This document shows positions 43,350-51,710 of a stretch of 64,000 nt of DNA, piece by piece. Every line of letters begins with the position of its first letter. Positions within the stretch are counted from its first letter, which is position 1. Made by a program: the position numbers and the translations under genes. Where the stretch lies: positions 62,001-126,000 of the forward strand of contig NZ_JBIVFT010000007.1 in the NCBI RefSeq assembly GCF_044748305.1, in the 5' to 3' direction. This stretch comes from Arthrobacter_E sp044748305. Lineage in GTDB: Bacteria; Actinomycetota; Actinomycetes; Actinomycetales; Micrococcaceae. The notes below the pieces were generated by a model, which saw nothing but the letters and a program-made list of their open reading frames with translations, ran no database searches and was not told the DNA's origin.

Positions 43350-44831
43350 ATGAAGATCCCCACCGAAGCGGAGCTGAAGGCGAGTTCGGCCCCGCGGAAG
43401 AAGACGCCGTGGTACCGGTCGCTCTTTCTTCAGATCCTGATCGCCGTCGTCGCCGGCATCACCATAGGGCACTTCTGGCCGGCCATCGGTGCCGGGCTCA
43501 AGCCGCTCGGCGATGGTTTCATCCAGCTCATCAAGATGATCATCGCTCCCTTGATCTTCCTGGTCATCGTCACGGGCATCTCCGCGGTCGGCGACGTCAA
43601 GGCGGTCGGGCGAGTCGGTGTCAAGGCCCTTCTGTACTTCACCGGGGCCACACTCTTCGCGCTGGTCTTCGGGCTCATCGTCGGCAATATCGTCCAGCCG
43701 GGCGCGGGCCTGCATATCGATCCCAACACCCTGTCTCAGGCTGCGGTTGACGCGAAGACGGGCCATGCGGTCCCCAAGGACGCGGCATCGTTCCTTCTGG
43801 ATGTCATCCCCGTCAGCGTCGTCGGCGCATTCGCCAACAACAGCCTGCTTCAAGTCCTGTTCTTCTCCGTGTTCTTCGGCGCGGCCATCGTGGTGATCGG
43901 CCGGACCCGCTGCCTCCCGGTGCTCAACCTGATGGAAACGGTCTTGGAAATCGTCTTCAAGATCATGTCCTGGATCATGAAGGTCGCGCCGCTCGGCGCA
44001 CTGGGTGCCATGGCGTTCATCATCGGGCAGTACGGCATCAGCACCTTGGGCACCTATGCCCTCCTGATCGCGGCTTGCTACGGCGCGGCGATCATCTTCA
44101 TCGGACTGCTCTTCCTCATCGCCTGGAGCTTCGCCCGGGTGCCGCTGTGGCAGTTCCTCAAATACACCCGTGAAGAGTTCCTGCTGGCGCTCGGCACCGC
44201 ATCCACCGAATCGGTCATGCCCCGCATCATGACGAAGCTGACCAACGCGGGCTGTTCCCGTGCCACCACCGGCCTGGTGGTCCCCACGGGGTACTCCTTC
44301 AACCTGGACGGTGCGGCCATCTACCTGTCCATCTCCCTCCTCTTCCTGGCCCAGGCGTTCGGGCATCACCTGGACTTCGGCCAGCAGCTGGCCGCCCTCG
44401 GCGTGCTCCTCCTGACCTCGAAAGGCATGGCCGGCGTCCCGGGTTCGTCCTTCCTCGCCCTGTCCGCCACGGCCGCGGCGCTGGGGATCTTCCCCGTTGC
44501 CGGGGTGGCGCTGCTGCTCGGGGCGGACCGCATCATGGACTCGATGCGCGTGGTCGTGAACCTGCTCGGCAACTGCGTGGCGACCTTCGTGGTGGCCAAG
44601 TGGGAAGGTCAGTTCGACCGTTCCGTGATGCTCCGGGCCTTCGCCGGGGAGATCACGAACGAGGACTCCGCGATCATGCTCGGTCAGGAAGAAGTCTTCG
44701 AAGAGCAGGAGCACGAGCGGATCGCCGAGGGCCAGAGCCCGTCGCCGAAGTTCGGTGGCGGACCCCTTGCCAGTGAGGTCCCTGCCATCGCCCTCACGGA
44801 CCGGGAAGAGGCCATGCGCCGGAAACTCTGA
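43350..44831 (+). CDS. dctA: C4-dicarboxylate:cation symporter (DctA family)
   Basis: A 493-residue dicarboxylate/amino acid:cation symporter. The family helical-hairpin motifs are clear: GTASTESVMPRIMTKL, VVPTGYSFNLDGAAIY and SKGMAGVPGSSFLAL. Uptake of malate, succinate or fumarate is the usual role. The start at 43350 has little ribosome binding sequence. The preceding 270 bp contain the hairpin of the upstream gene and the shared leader. A 60-residue charged tail follows the last helix. Confidence 0.9.
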   Translation: MKIPTEAELKASSAPRKKTPWYRSLFLQILIAVVAGITIGHFWPAIGAGLKPLGDGFIQLIKMIIAPLIFLVIVTGISAVGDVKAVGRVGVKALLYFTGATLFALVFGLIVGNIVQPGAGLHIDPNTLSQAAVDAKTGHAVPKDAASFLLDVIPVSVVGAFANNSLLQVLFFSVFFGAAIVVIGRTRCLPVLNLMETVLEIVFKIMSWIMKVAPLGALGAMAFIIGQYGISTLGTYALLIAACYGAAIIFIGLLFLIAWSFARVPLWQFLKYTREEFLLALGTASTESVMPRIMTKLTNAGCSRATTGLVVPTGYSFNLDGAAIYLSISLLFLAQAFGHHLDFGQQLAALGVLLLTSKGMAGVPGSSFLALSATAAALGIFPVAGVALLLGADRIMDSMRVVVNLLGNCVATFVVAKWEGQFDRSVMLRAFAGEITNEDSAIMLGQEEVFEEQEHERIAEGQSPSPKFGGGPLASEVPAIALTDREEAMRRKL

Positions 44832-44851
44832 GGTTCCGCCTCTCCCAGAGG

Positions 44852-44914
44852 ACGCGAAACGCCAGTTGAGCACAGTGCCGGGCTTCCGGACTGTGCTCAA
44901 CTGGCGTTTCGCGT
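44852..44914. repeat. long hairpin, gene-end family, perfect 25 bp
   Basis: A perfect 25-bp stem (44852-44876 with 44890-44914). Outer end ACGCGAAACGCCAG, inner end ACAGT/ACTGT, with a CCGG...CCGG mini-stem in the loop. It lies between the convergent dctA and DCC-family genes. Confidence 0.9.
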
Positions 44915-44939
44915 GTTGGTGGGCTGGTGGTGGCACCCT

Positions 44940-45341
44940 TCAGAGCGCGCAACCGGCTCCGGGAACGGCCGCCGAGCAGTCCTGGGGATGCTCGGTGCAC
45001 CACGGGGTGGCTCCGGGCAGGCGATAGCGGTGTGCCGCGACCCAGCGGTAGGCCGCCTCGAGTGGGCGGGCGACGCTCGGGAAGCGGTAACCGCGCCCGA
45101 AGAGCCGGGTGCCCACAGCGGTGTCCAGCACCGCTGCAATGGCGGCGGCGCCGCTGAGTCGCACGACGCCGTCGAGCGCCCAGACGGCAGAGCGGGCGTC
45201 CTCGTGAGTGAGCCGGAATGCGTCGAGGGTGAGCGGGTCCTGGAAGGGGTGGAACGCCAGGCGGTCACGGCGATCCAGCCGCTTGAGCCAGCCGACGCAC
45301 CGGGTGCAGAAGCCGCATTGCCCATCGAAGACGACGTCCAT
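44940..45341 (-). CDS. DCC-family thiol-disulfide oxidoreductase (DUF393)
   Basis: A 133-residue protein with the DCC-family N-terminus VVFDGQCGFCTRCV, i.e. the D-G-x-C-x2-C motif of thioredoxin-like DUF393 proteins. Later family features include the FHPFQD segment. It has extra cysteines at the C-terminus (PWCTEHPQDC). Its redox partner is unknown. It is divergent from the sugar transporter at 45614; the 272-bp gap contains AT-rich TTTTTTGTGATCAATATCGC (45472-45490) and a later ATCACA half-site that could bind a CRP-type protein. Confidence 0.85.
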   Translation of the reverse strand: MDVVFDGQCGFCTRCVGWLKRLDRRDRLAFHPFQDPLTLDAFRLTHEDARSAVWALDGVVRLSGAAAIAAVLDTAVGTRLFGRGYRFPSVARPLEAAYRWVAAHRYRLPGATPWCTEHPQDCSAAVPGAGCAL

Positions 45342-45613
45342 GGTGATTCCCCTTGTATCTCAGCGGGGCGGCTCGCGATGGCTGCCCCGCCTTCATGCTA
45401 TGCCTGTTTCGGAAGTGTGTGTCTGTGATGTTGAACGACTCGGAAAGTGATCAAAACCACACATTGATGATTTTTTGTGATCAATATCGCTTATATTGGT
45501 GCGACATCAATCACATCGGCGCTAGACTGCTCAAGACGAATCCGGCAGGCCACATGGGGGAGGTGCTGCGCGGACCACGGGACCTCACGGTCCACAAGCT
45601 CGAAGGAGACGCA

Positions 45614-47008
45614 GTGTCGCTTATCCAGGACATCAAGAGGACGCCCCGGGCGGGGCTCCTCGCGGGCATCGCGGCCGCAGCCGTCGGCATCATCTACGGC
45701 TATGACTCCTCCAACATCGGCGGCGCACTGCTCTTCCTCAAAGATGAGTTCAGGCTCGACGACGCCGGGCTGGGTCTGGTGACCACCACGGTCGTGATCG
45801 GCGAGGTGCTGGGTGCGCTGCTCGGCGGCATGCTGGCCAACAAGCTCGGCCGCAAACTCTCCATGGTGCTGGTGGCCGCGGGGTACGCGTTGTTCGCCCT
45901 CCTGAGCGGGCTGACCCCGAACCTCGAGGTGCTGGTGGCCGCCCGACTGTTCCTGGGACTCACGGTCGGCGTATCGATCGTCGTCGTGCCCGTCTTCGTC
46001 GCCGAAAGCTCTCCGGCGAAGATCCGCGGCGCCATGCTGGTGGCCTACCAGGTGGCCACCGTGTTCGGCATCATCCTGGGCTACCTCGTGGCCTGGGCCC
46101 TCTCCGACGCCGGCGCCTGGCGCTGGATGCTCGGACTGGCGGCCATCCCATCGCTCCTGGTCTTCTTCCTCGTGCTGCGGATTCCGGACACCTCCCGCTG
46201 GTACGTCATGAAGGGCCGTCTCGAGGAGGCCCGTACGACGCTCGCCAACATCGAGCCGGAAGCCGACGTCGACCGCGAGATCGCCGACATGCAGGCGGCT
46301 CTCAGCGAGGAGAAGGGCGGAGCGCTCAAGGAGATGCTCCGGAAGCCCTACCTCCGGGCGACCGTCTTCGTGGTCATCCTGGGTTTCTTCATCCAGATCA
46401 CCGGTATCAACGCGATCGTCTACTACAGCCCCATCCTCTTCAAGTCCATGGGCTTCGAGGGCAATGCCGCCATCCTCGGTCTGCCCGCGCTGGTCCAGGC
46501 CGTCGCCCTGGTGGCCGTGTTCATCTCCCTGTCCCTCGTGGACCGGGTGGGCCGTCGCCCGATCCTGCTCGGCGGCATCGCGATGATGATCGCGGCCAAC
46601 GTCCTGCTGGTGGGCGTCTTCATCGCCGGCGGCAGTTCCTTCGGCGGCATCCTCACGGCGCTCGGCTTCATCGGCGTCCTGCTCTTCACGGTCGGCTTCA
46701 CCTTCGGCTTCGGGGCCCTGGTCTGGGTCTATGCCGGAGAGAGCTTCCCCGCGAGGCTGCGTTCCATCGGATCGTCCGTCATGCTCACCAGCGATCTGGT
46801 GGCCAATGTGATCGTCGGGTTCCTCTTCCTCCCGATGCTCAGTGGACTGGGCGGCACCGGGACCTTCCTGGTCTTCGGCTTGCTGGCCTTGGCCGCGTTC
46901 CTCTTCGTCTACAAGTTCGCCCCGGAGACCAAGGGGAAGAACCTGGAGGACATCCGCCAGTTCTGGGAGAACGGCGGACGCTGGGAGCCCAAGGAAGGCG
47001 TCCGCTGA
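45614..47008 (+). CDS. MFS sugar porter (SP family)
   Basis: A 464-residue 12-helix sugar porter. Diagnostic motifs are IIYGYDSSNIGGALLF in helix 1, NKLGRKLSM and VDRVGRRPIL in the two conserved loops, and PETKGKNLEDI after helix 12. GTG at 45614 follows GAAGGAG by 5 nt. Earlier in-frame starts run through the promoter region. Typical substrates are pentoses, hexoses or inositol; none can be assigned here. A perfect 23-bp hairpin closes the gene. Confidence 0.92.
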   Translation: MSLIQDIKRTPRAGLLAGIAAAAVGIIYGYDSSNIGGALLFLKDEFRLDDAGLGLVTTTVVIGEVLGALLGGMLANKLGRKLSMVLVAAGYALFALLSGLTPNLEVLVAARLFLGLTVGVSIVVVPVFVAESSPAKIRGAMLVAYQVATVFGIILGYLVAWALSDAGAWRWMLGLAAIPSLLVFFLVLRIPDTSRWYVMKGRLEEARTTLANIEPEADVDREIADMQAALSEEKGGALKEMLRKPYLRATVFVVILGFFIQITGINAIVYYSPILFKSMGFEGNAAILGLPALVQAVALVAVFISLSLVDRVGRRPILLGGIAMMIAANVLLVGVFIAGGSSFGGILTALGFIGVLLFTVGFTFGFGALVWVYAGESFPARLRSIGSSVMLTSDLVANVIVGFLFLPMLSGLGGTGTFLVFGLLALAAFLFVYKFAPETKGKNLEDIRQFWENGGRWEPKEGVR

Positions 47009-47021
47009 GCTGAGCTGAACA

Positions 47022-47067
47022 ACGACGACGGCGACGCACCCTGCGCAGGGTGCGTCGCCGTCGTCGT
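47022..47067. terminator. 46-nt perfect palindrome after the sugar porter
   Basis: The arms 47022-47044 and 47045-47067 are exact complements. It lies 13 bp after the stop. There is no long T-tract, so termination is by stem strength if at all. Confidence 0.75.
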
Positions 47068-47095
47068 AACCTCCCCGGCCGCCTAGACTCGCCAC

Positions 47096-47758
47096 ATGAG
47101 CAGCATCGATGCCACTCGCCGCGGAGCGTCCGTCAATCGGGGCCTGGCGCTCTTCCGGGCGTTCTTCGCACTCCTGGGGCTGGCCGCGCTGGTGGCCCAG
47201 CTGACCGAGCTGGTCGGACGGACCGGTGCGGACAAGGTGGGGAACTTCTTCAGCTACTTCACGATCCAGTCCAACATCATCGTGGTCGTGGCGCTGTTCT
47301 TCGCGGCGGGCGCCGCCTGGCGAGGGCATACGCCACGCTGGCTGGACTTTCTGCGGGGTGCGGCCACCGTCTACATCTCGATCACCGGGGTGGTCTACAG
47401 CCTTCTCCTGACCGACATCGACGTGAACGTGCCGCTGCCGTGGGTCAACGTGGCCCTCCACTACACCCTCCCGACCATCGCGGTGATCGACTGGCTGGTG
47501 GATCTCCCACGGCCCTGCATCCGGCTGCGCGGAGCGCTCCTCTGGCTCAGCTATCCGGCCCTGTACCTGGTCTACAGCCTGGTGCGTGGTCCTTTGGTGG
47601 ACTGGTACCCGTACCCGTTCCTGGATCCGCGGCCGTCCGGCTATGGGCCGGTCCTCGTGATGAGCGTCCTGATCGCCGTCGCAGCCTTCGTGTTCGTGGC
47701 CGTCGCCGCCTTGTCCACCAAGCTGGCGGAGCCGCGTTCTCCGCGAGATGCCAGCTGA
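47096..47758 (+). CDS. Pr6Pr-family integral membrane protein
   Basis: A 220-residue protein with six hydrophobic segments matching the Pr6Pr (FAR-17a/AIG1-like) family. Characteristic pieces are FFSYFTIQSNIIVVVAL, ITGVVYSLLL, LHYTLPTIAVIDWL and YPALYLVYSLVRG. The function of the bacterial family is unknown. The stop codon lies inside the left arm of a long hairpin, as also seen for the DUF559-like gene. Confidence 0.85.
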   Translation: MSSIDATRRGASVNRGLALFRAFFALLGLAALVAQLTELVGRTGADKVGNFFSYFTIQSNIIVVVALFFAAGAAWRGHTPRWLDFLRGAATVYISITGVVYSLLLTDIDVNVPLPWVNVALHYTLPTIAVIDWLVDLPRPCIRLRGALLWLSYPALYLVYSLVRGPLVDWYPYPFLDPRPSGYGPVLVMSVLIAVAAFVFVAVAALSTKLAEPRSPRDAS

Positions 47759-47802
47759 GCACAGTCCGGAGCACGAACACTGTGCTGATCTGGCGTCTCG
47801 CG
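47742..47802. repeat. long hairpin, gene-end family (degenerate)
   Basis: A 24-bp stem (47742-47765 with 47779-47802) with three mismatches. Outer end CGCGAGATGCCAG, inner end ACAGT/ACTGT. It contains the stop of the Pr6Pr gene and separates it from a convergent gene. Confidence 0.8.
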
Positions 47803-47812
47803 AGGGGAAACG

Positions 47813-48193
47813 TCAGCGCAGAGGCAACAGGGCACTCAGATCGGCGCGGGTGCCCGAGGCGACCACCCGTCCATCGGCGACCGCGTCCGGCCACGTGAGC
47901 GAGCCCGTCACGAGCTGCAACCAGCTCTGAGCATCGGTCTCGATCACATTCGGCGGCGTCCCGCGCGTGTGGCGCGGCCCCTCGATGCACTGGGTCACTC
48001 CGAACGGCGGAACCCTGACCTCGACGGAATTCCCCGGAGCGCGGGCCGTCAGTTCCTCCAGCGCGTAACGGACGGCCATGGCCGTCACCGAGCGCGGCGG
48101 CTGGCCTGCTTCCGGCCCGTCCTGCGCCTCGAGCCAGGAGGCGAGGGCGGCCTGACCTTCGGCGAGGTCTATACGGCGTCGTGCCACTCCCAT
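47813..48193 (-). CDS. sterol carrier family protein
   Basis: A 126-residue protein like the short sterol carrier family (SCP2-type) proteins seen in Micrococcaceae. Features are the VTAMAVRYALEELTARAPGNSVEVRVPPFG region and the C-terminal WLQLVTGSLTWPDAV with DGRVVASG. A ligand or partner is not known. It begins 8 bp behind the asparaginase stop on the same strand, so the two are probably co-transcribed. Confidence 0.75.
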   Translation of the reverse strand: MGVARRRIDLAEGQAALASWLEAQDGPEAGQPPRSVTAMAVRYALEELTARAPGNSVEVRVPPFGVTQCIEGPRHTRGTPPNVIETDAQSWLQLVTGSLTWPDAVADGRVVASGTRADLSALLPLR

Positions 48194-48201
48194 CGCCGCC
48201 C

Positions 48202-49218
48202 CTATGCCAACAGGGACATCACGGGAGTGCCGAGCCGGAGCCGTCCCACGGGATGAGCTCCGCCGAGCACCGGCTCCACGATCTTCTCCAGCACGGCCGC
48301 CACCCGGGACGCTTCGAGCGCTCCGGCAGCTGTCAGGAGAGTCAGCGCCACGAGAGAGGCCGCCCGCAGATTGCCGTCCAGGACCTTCAGCGCGACCGAG
48401 ACGCCGGACGGGGTGGCCATCGCCATGACCCCTTCAGCGCCGAGCTTGGCCAGGACGCCGAGCTCGTCGAGCACCACGGTGTTCGCCCGTCCCACGCCCT
48501 GGACCGCCCACGGGTAGTCGAGCATCGAAGTGGCGATCGTGGCGGCCCGGGCGTCGGCGTGCTTGTCACCGGGCGCTTTGGCCAGACGCGAGTAGGCCCG
48601 GGCGAGACCCGTCAGGGAGACCGCGGCCACCGGAGCGCCGCAACCGTCCGTGCCCAGATGGGCGACGCGCTCGCCGGTGAACTCTTCCACGACGCTCAGT
48701 ACGAGACGCTGAAGAGGGTGATTCGGTTCCAGGTAGCCGGCCTTGCTCCATTCGTTCTCCGAACAGGCCCAGAGGAAGGCTGCGTGTTTGCCGGAGCAGT
48801 TGAACGCGGCGCGGCGCTTGCCCTTCTCGGTGCGGACCAGCCAATTGCGGGCGGTCTCGTCCTCGGGCCAGGCTTCGGGGCACTGGAGGGCGTTCTCGGT
48901 GTTCCCGCCGGCCCGGAGCATGCCCTCCACCACGTCGAGATGCTCGAGGGATCCGATGTGGCTGGCCGAGGCCAAAGCCACCTGGGCGCCGCGCAACGGG
49001 ACGCCCGCGCGCATGGAGGCCAGCGTCTGGAACGGCTTGAGCGTGGACCGGGCGAACACCGGGGCGTCGATGTCGCCGAGTGCGGTGACCACGTGGCCGT
49101 CACCGGAGAGGACGACGGCGGAGCCGATGTGCCGGGATTCGATGAAACCGCTGCGCTCCAGGACAGCGAGTTCCACGGCGGACTCGACGGCGAAAGTCGC
49201 CTCGGAGGTGTGGGGCAT
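48202..49218 (-). CDS. asparaginase (PF06089, rhizobial type II)
   Basis: A 338-residue asparaginase of the family represented by the thermolabile rhizobial enzyme, hydrolysing asparagine to aspartate and ammonia. Conserved segments are VFARSTLKPFQ, ASASHIGSLEHLD, AFNCSGKHAAFLW and LGTDGCGAP, covering the proposed Ser/Lys nucleophile network. There is no signal peptide, so it is cytosolic. It is divergent from purD, with a long hairpin in the promoter region between them. Confidence 0.9.
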   Translation of the reverse strand: MPHTSEATFAVESAVELAVLERSGFIESRHIGSAVVLSGDGHVVTALGDIDAPVFARSTLKPFQTLASMRAGVPLRGAQVALASASHIGSLEHLDVVEGMLRAGGNTENALQCPEAWPEDETARNWLVRTEKGKRRAAFNCSGKHAAFLWACSENEWSKAGYLEPNHPLQRLVLSVVEEFTGERVAHLGTDGCGAPVAAVSLTGLARAYSRLAKAPGDKHADARAATIATSMLDYPWAVQGVGRANTVVLDELGVLAKLGAEGVMAMATPSGVSVALKVLDGNLRAASLVALTLLTAAGALEASRVAAVLEKIVEPVLGGAHPVGRLRLGTPVMSLLA

Positions 49219-49253
49219 GTAGCCAGTTTATGGCCCCGACCTGTTCCTCATGT

Positions 49254-49315
49254 GTTGCGTGCTCAGTCGCGGCGGGTGTCCCGGCCGGGACACCCGCCAC
49301 AACTGAGCACGCAAC
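49254..49315. repeat. long hairpin between divergent promoters
   Basis: Arms 49254-49284 and 49285-49315 pair as 14 bp, a 3-nt internal loop and 14 bp. Unlike the related hairpins it lies upstream of both flanking genes, so it cannot be a 3'-end terminator for either. Confidence 0.85.
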
Positions 49316-49391
49316 CGGCGGCGGGATGGTCGCGTCATCGGAACCCGTCCGGCTGGGCGGGTGTCACACCCGCCCAGTACCCTTGGTGACT

Positions 49392-50714
49392 GTGAAGGTT
49401 CTCGTCCTTGGCCCGGGTGGCCGCGAACACGCCATTGTCCGTTCCCTCCTCTCCGACCCGCAGGTCACGGAGGTTCACGCCGCCCCGGGAAATGCCGGGA
49501 TTGCGCAGCTGGTGCCCTGCCACGCGGTGGATGCCAACGATCCCGCCGCCGCCACGGCGCTCGCGCTGAAGCTCGAGTCCGACCTCGTCGTCGTCGGCCC
49601 GGAGGCTCCGCTGGCGGCTGGTGTCTCGGATGCGCTCCGGGAGGCGGGCTTCCCGGTCTTCGGCCCGAGCCAGGAGGCCGCGCAGTTGGAGGCTTCCAAG
49701 GCGTTCGCCAAGCAGGTCATGGCGGAGGCAGGGGTTCCGACGGCTCTGGCCCGGGTCGCGGTCAATGCTGCGGAGGCGGCCGACGCGCTGGATACCTTCG
49801 GCGCGCCCTACGTCGTCAAGGACGACGGCCTGGCCGCAGGCAAGGGAGTCGTGGTCACCTCGGACCGTGACGAGGCGCTGGCTCACGCCCAGAGCTGCTT
49901 CGACGCGGGCGGCACCGTGGTGATCGAGGAGTTCCTGGATGGTCCTGAGGTCTCGCTCTTCGTCCTCTGCGACGGTAAGACCACCGTCCCTCTGGCGCCG
50001 GCCCAGGACTTCAAACGCATCTTCGACAACGACGAAGGCCCCAACACCGGAGGGATGGGCGCGTACAGCCCGCTCGACTGGGCCCCGGAGGACCTCGTGG
50101 CCGAGGTGATCGACAGGGTGGCCCAGCCGACCGTCGACGAGATGGCTCACCGCGGCACCCCCTTCATCGGTGTGTTGTATTGCGGCCTGGCGCTGACGTC
50201 CCGGGGTCTGCGGGTCATCGAGTTCAACGCCCGTTTCGGAGACCCGGAGACGCAGGCCGTGCTGGCCAGGCTCAAGACTCCGCTCGGAGGACTGCTGATG
50301 GCCGCGGCCCGCGGCGAGCTGGAGCAGGCCGAGGAACTTCGCTGGACCCGTGAGAGCGCCGTCTGCGTGGTCCTGGCCGCTGAAAACTACCCGGACACCC
50401 CGCGCAAGGGCGATCGCATCCGTGGCCTGAAGAAGGCGGGCGCCCTGGACGAGGTCCACGTGATCCACGCCGGGACCTCGCTCGACGACGACGGCAAGGT
50501 GGTCGCCAACGGTGGGCGGGTGCTCGCCGTCGTCGCCCTCGGCGACGATCTGGTGGAGGCGCGGGAGCGCGCCTATGAAGGCATGGGGCTGATCCAGCTC
50601 GACGGCGGTCAGTACCGCCGGGACATCGCAGCCAAAGCGGCGCGCGGCGAGATCGTGGTGGAGTCCCGCCGCGCTCCCGGCCGCCACGTGGCGGCGGAAG
50701 GAGAACAGGCATGA
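49392..50714 (+). CDS. purD: phosphoribosylamine-glycine ligase
   Basis: A 440-residue GAR synthetase, the second step of de novo purine synthesis. The N-terminal VLVLGPGGREHAIV is diagnostic and the ATP-grasp region shows VKDDGLAAGKGVVV, FLDGPEVSLFVL and FNARFGDPETQ. GTG at 49392 places the family N-terminus exactly; no good ribosome binding site is seen. It overlaps purC by ATGA. Confidence 0.96.
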   Translation: MKVLVLGPGGREHAIVRSLLSDPQVTEVHAAPGNAGIAQLVPCHAVDANDPAAATALALKLESDLVVVGPEAPLAAGVSDALREAGFPVFGPSQEAAQLEASKAFAKQVMAEAGVPTALARVAVNAAEAADALDTFGAPYVVKDDGLAAGKGVVVTSDRDEALAHAQSCFDAGGTVVIEEFLDGPEVSLFVLCDGKTTVPLAPAQDFKRIFDNDEGPNTGGMGAYSPLDWAPEDLVAEVIDRVAQPTVDEMAHRGTPFIGVLYCGLALTSRGLRVIEFNARFGDPETQAVLARLKTPLGGLLMAAARGELEQAEELRWTRESAVCVVLAAENYPDTPRKGDRIRGLKKAGALDEVHVIHAGTSLDDDGKVVANGGRVLAVVALGDDLVEARERAYEGMGLIQLDGGQYRRDIAAKAARGEIVVESRRAPGRHVAAEGEQA

Positions 50715-51622
50715 GCGGGCTGAAGACCGAGGTTCTGGAGCTGCCGGGCTACCGGCACATCTACTCGGGCAAGGTCCGCGACTTGTACGAACCGACCGGA
50801 CCGGACGCTCCTTCCGACCGTGTCCTGGTGGTGGCGAGTGACCGGATCAGCGCCTTCGACCACGTCCTGGAGTCGACCATCCCGGACAAGGGCGCCGTCC
50901 TCACACAGCTGAGCCTCTGGTGGTTCGAGCAGCTGGGGGTCGAGCACCACGTGCTGGGTTCCACCGTCGCCGACGGTGTTCCCGCCGAGGTCGAGGGCCG
51001 GGCCATGCTGTGCAAGCGGCTGGACATGTTCCCGGTCGAGTGCATCGCCCGTGGCTATCTGACCGGCTCCGGCCTGGCCGAGTACCGGCAGTCCCGGACC
51101 GTGTGCTCCCTGCCTCTTCCGGAGGGGCTGGTCGACGGCTCCCGTCTGGAGCCCGCCATCTTCACCCCGTCCGCGAAGGCCGAGGTGGGCGAGCACGACG
51201 AGAACATCACCTTTGAGGCCGTCGTCGACGTCGTGGGTCCTGATGTGGCTGATCGCCTGAGGGAGCTGACCCTGGCCGTCTACACCAGGGCGGAGAAGAT
51301 CGCCAGGGAGCGCGGCATCATCCTGGCGGACACCAAGGTCGAGTTCGGCACCGATCCCGCCACGGGCGTCATCACTCTCGGCGATGAGGTCCTCACGCCT
51401 GACTCCTCGCGCTTCTGGGATGCCCAGGAGTACGAGCCGGGCACCTCTCAGGCGAGCTTCGACAAGCAGTTCGTGCGGGACTGGCTGACCTCGGAGGAAT
51501 CCGGCTGGGACAAGAACTCCGACACCCCGCCTCCGGCCCTGCCGGCGGAGGTCGTGGAGAAGACGCGTGCACGCTATGTGGAAGCCTATGAGCGTCTGAC
51601 CGGCGAGGCCTTCCAGGGCTGA
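50711..51622 (+). CDS. purC: SAICAR synthetase
   Basis: A 303-residue phosphoribosylaminoimidazole-succinocarboxamide synthase. Motifs YSGKVRDLYE, VASDRISAFDHVL, ECIARGYLTGSG and TPDSSRFWD are intact. The ATG overlaps the purD stop, indicating translational coupling. Members of the actinobacterial SAICAR synthetase group are of this length. A perfect 22-bp hairpin follows. Confidence 0.96.
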   Translation: MSGLKTEVLELPGYRHIYSGKVRDLYEPTGPDAPSDRVLVVASDRISAFDHVLESTIPDKGAVLTQLSLWWFEQLGVEHHVLGSTVADGVPAEVEGRAMLCKRLDMFPVECIARGYLTGSGLAEYRQSRTVCSLPLPEGLVDGSRLEPAIFTPSAKAEVGEHDENITFEAVVDVVGPDVADRLRELTLAVYTRAEKIARERGIILADTKVEFGTDPATGVITLGDEVLTPDSSRFWDAQEYEPGTSQASFDKQFVRDWLTSEESGWDKNSDTPPPALPAEVVEKTRARYVEAYERLTGEAFQG

Positions 51623-51642
51623 GCCCAGGAAAGCCCGACCCT

Positions 51643-51692
51643 CATGACGAAGGGGTGGTCACGGTTCGCGCCGTGACCACCCCTTCGTCATG
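51643..51692. terminator. 22-bp bidirectional hairpin after purC
   Basis: A perfect stem (51643-51664 with 51671-51692) with 6-nt loop TTCGCG lies between the convergent purC and XRE-TPR regulator genes. Confidence 0.85.
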
Positions 51693-51710
51693 TCCAGCTG
51701 TCGGGGATGC

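Noticed and set aside
45491..47461. A 656-residue open frame on the minus strand
   Set aside because: Antisense to the MFS sugar porter and the Pr6Pr gene; strongly acidic/His/Gln-rich shadow composition.
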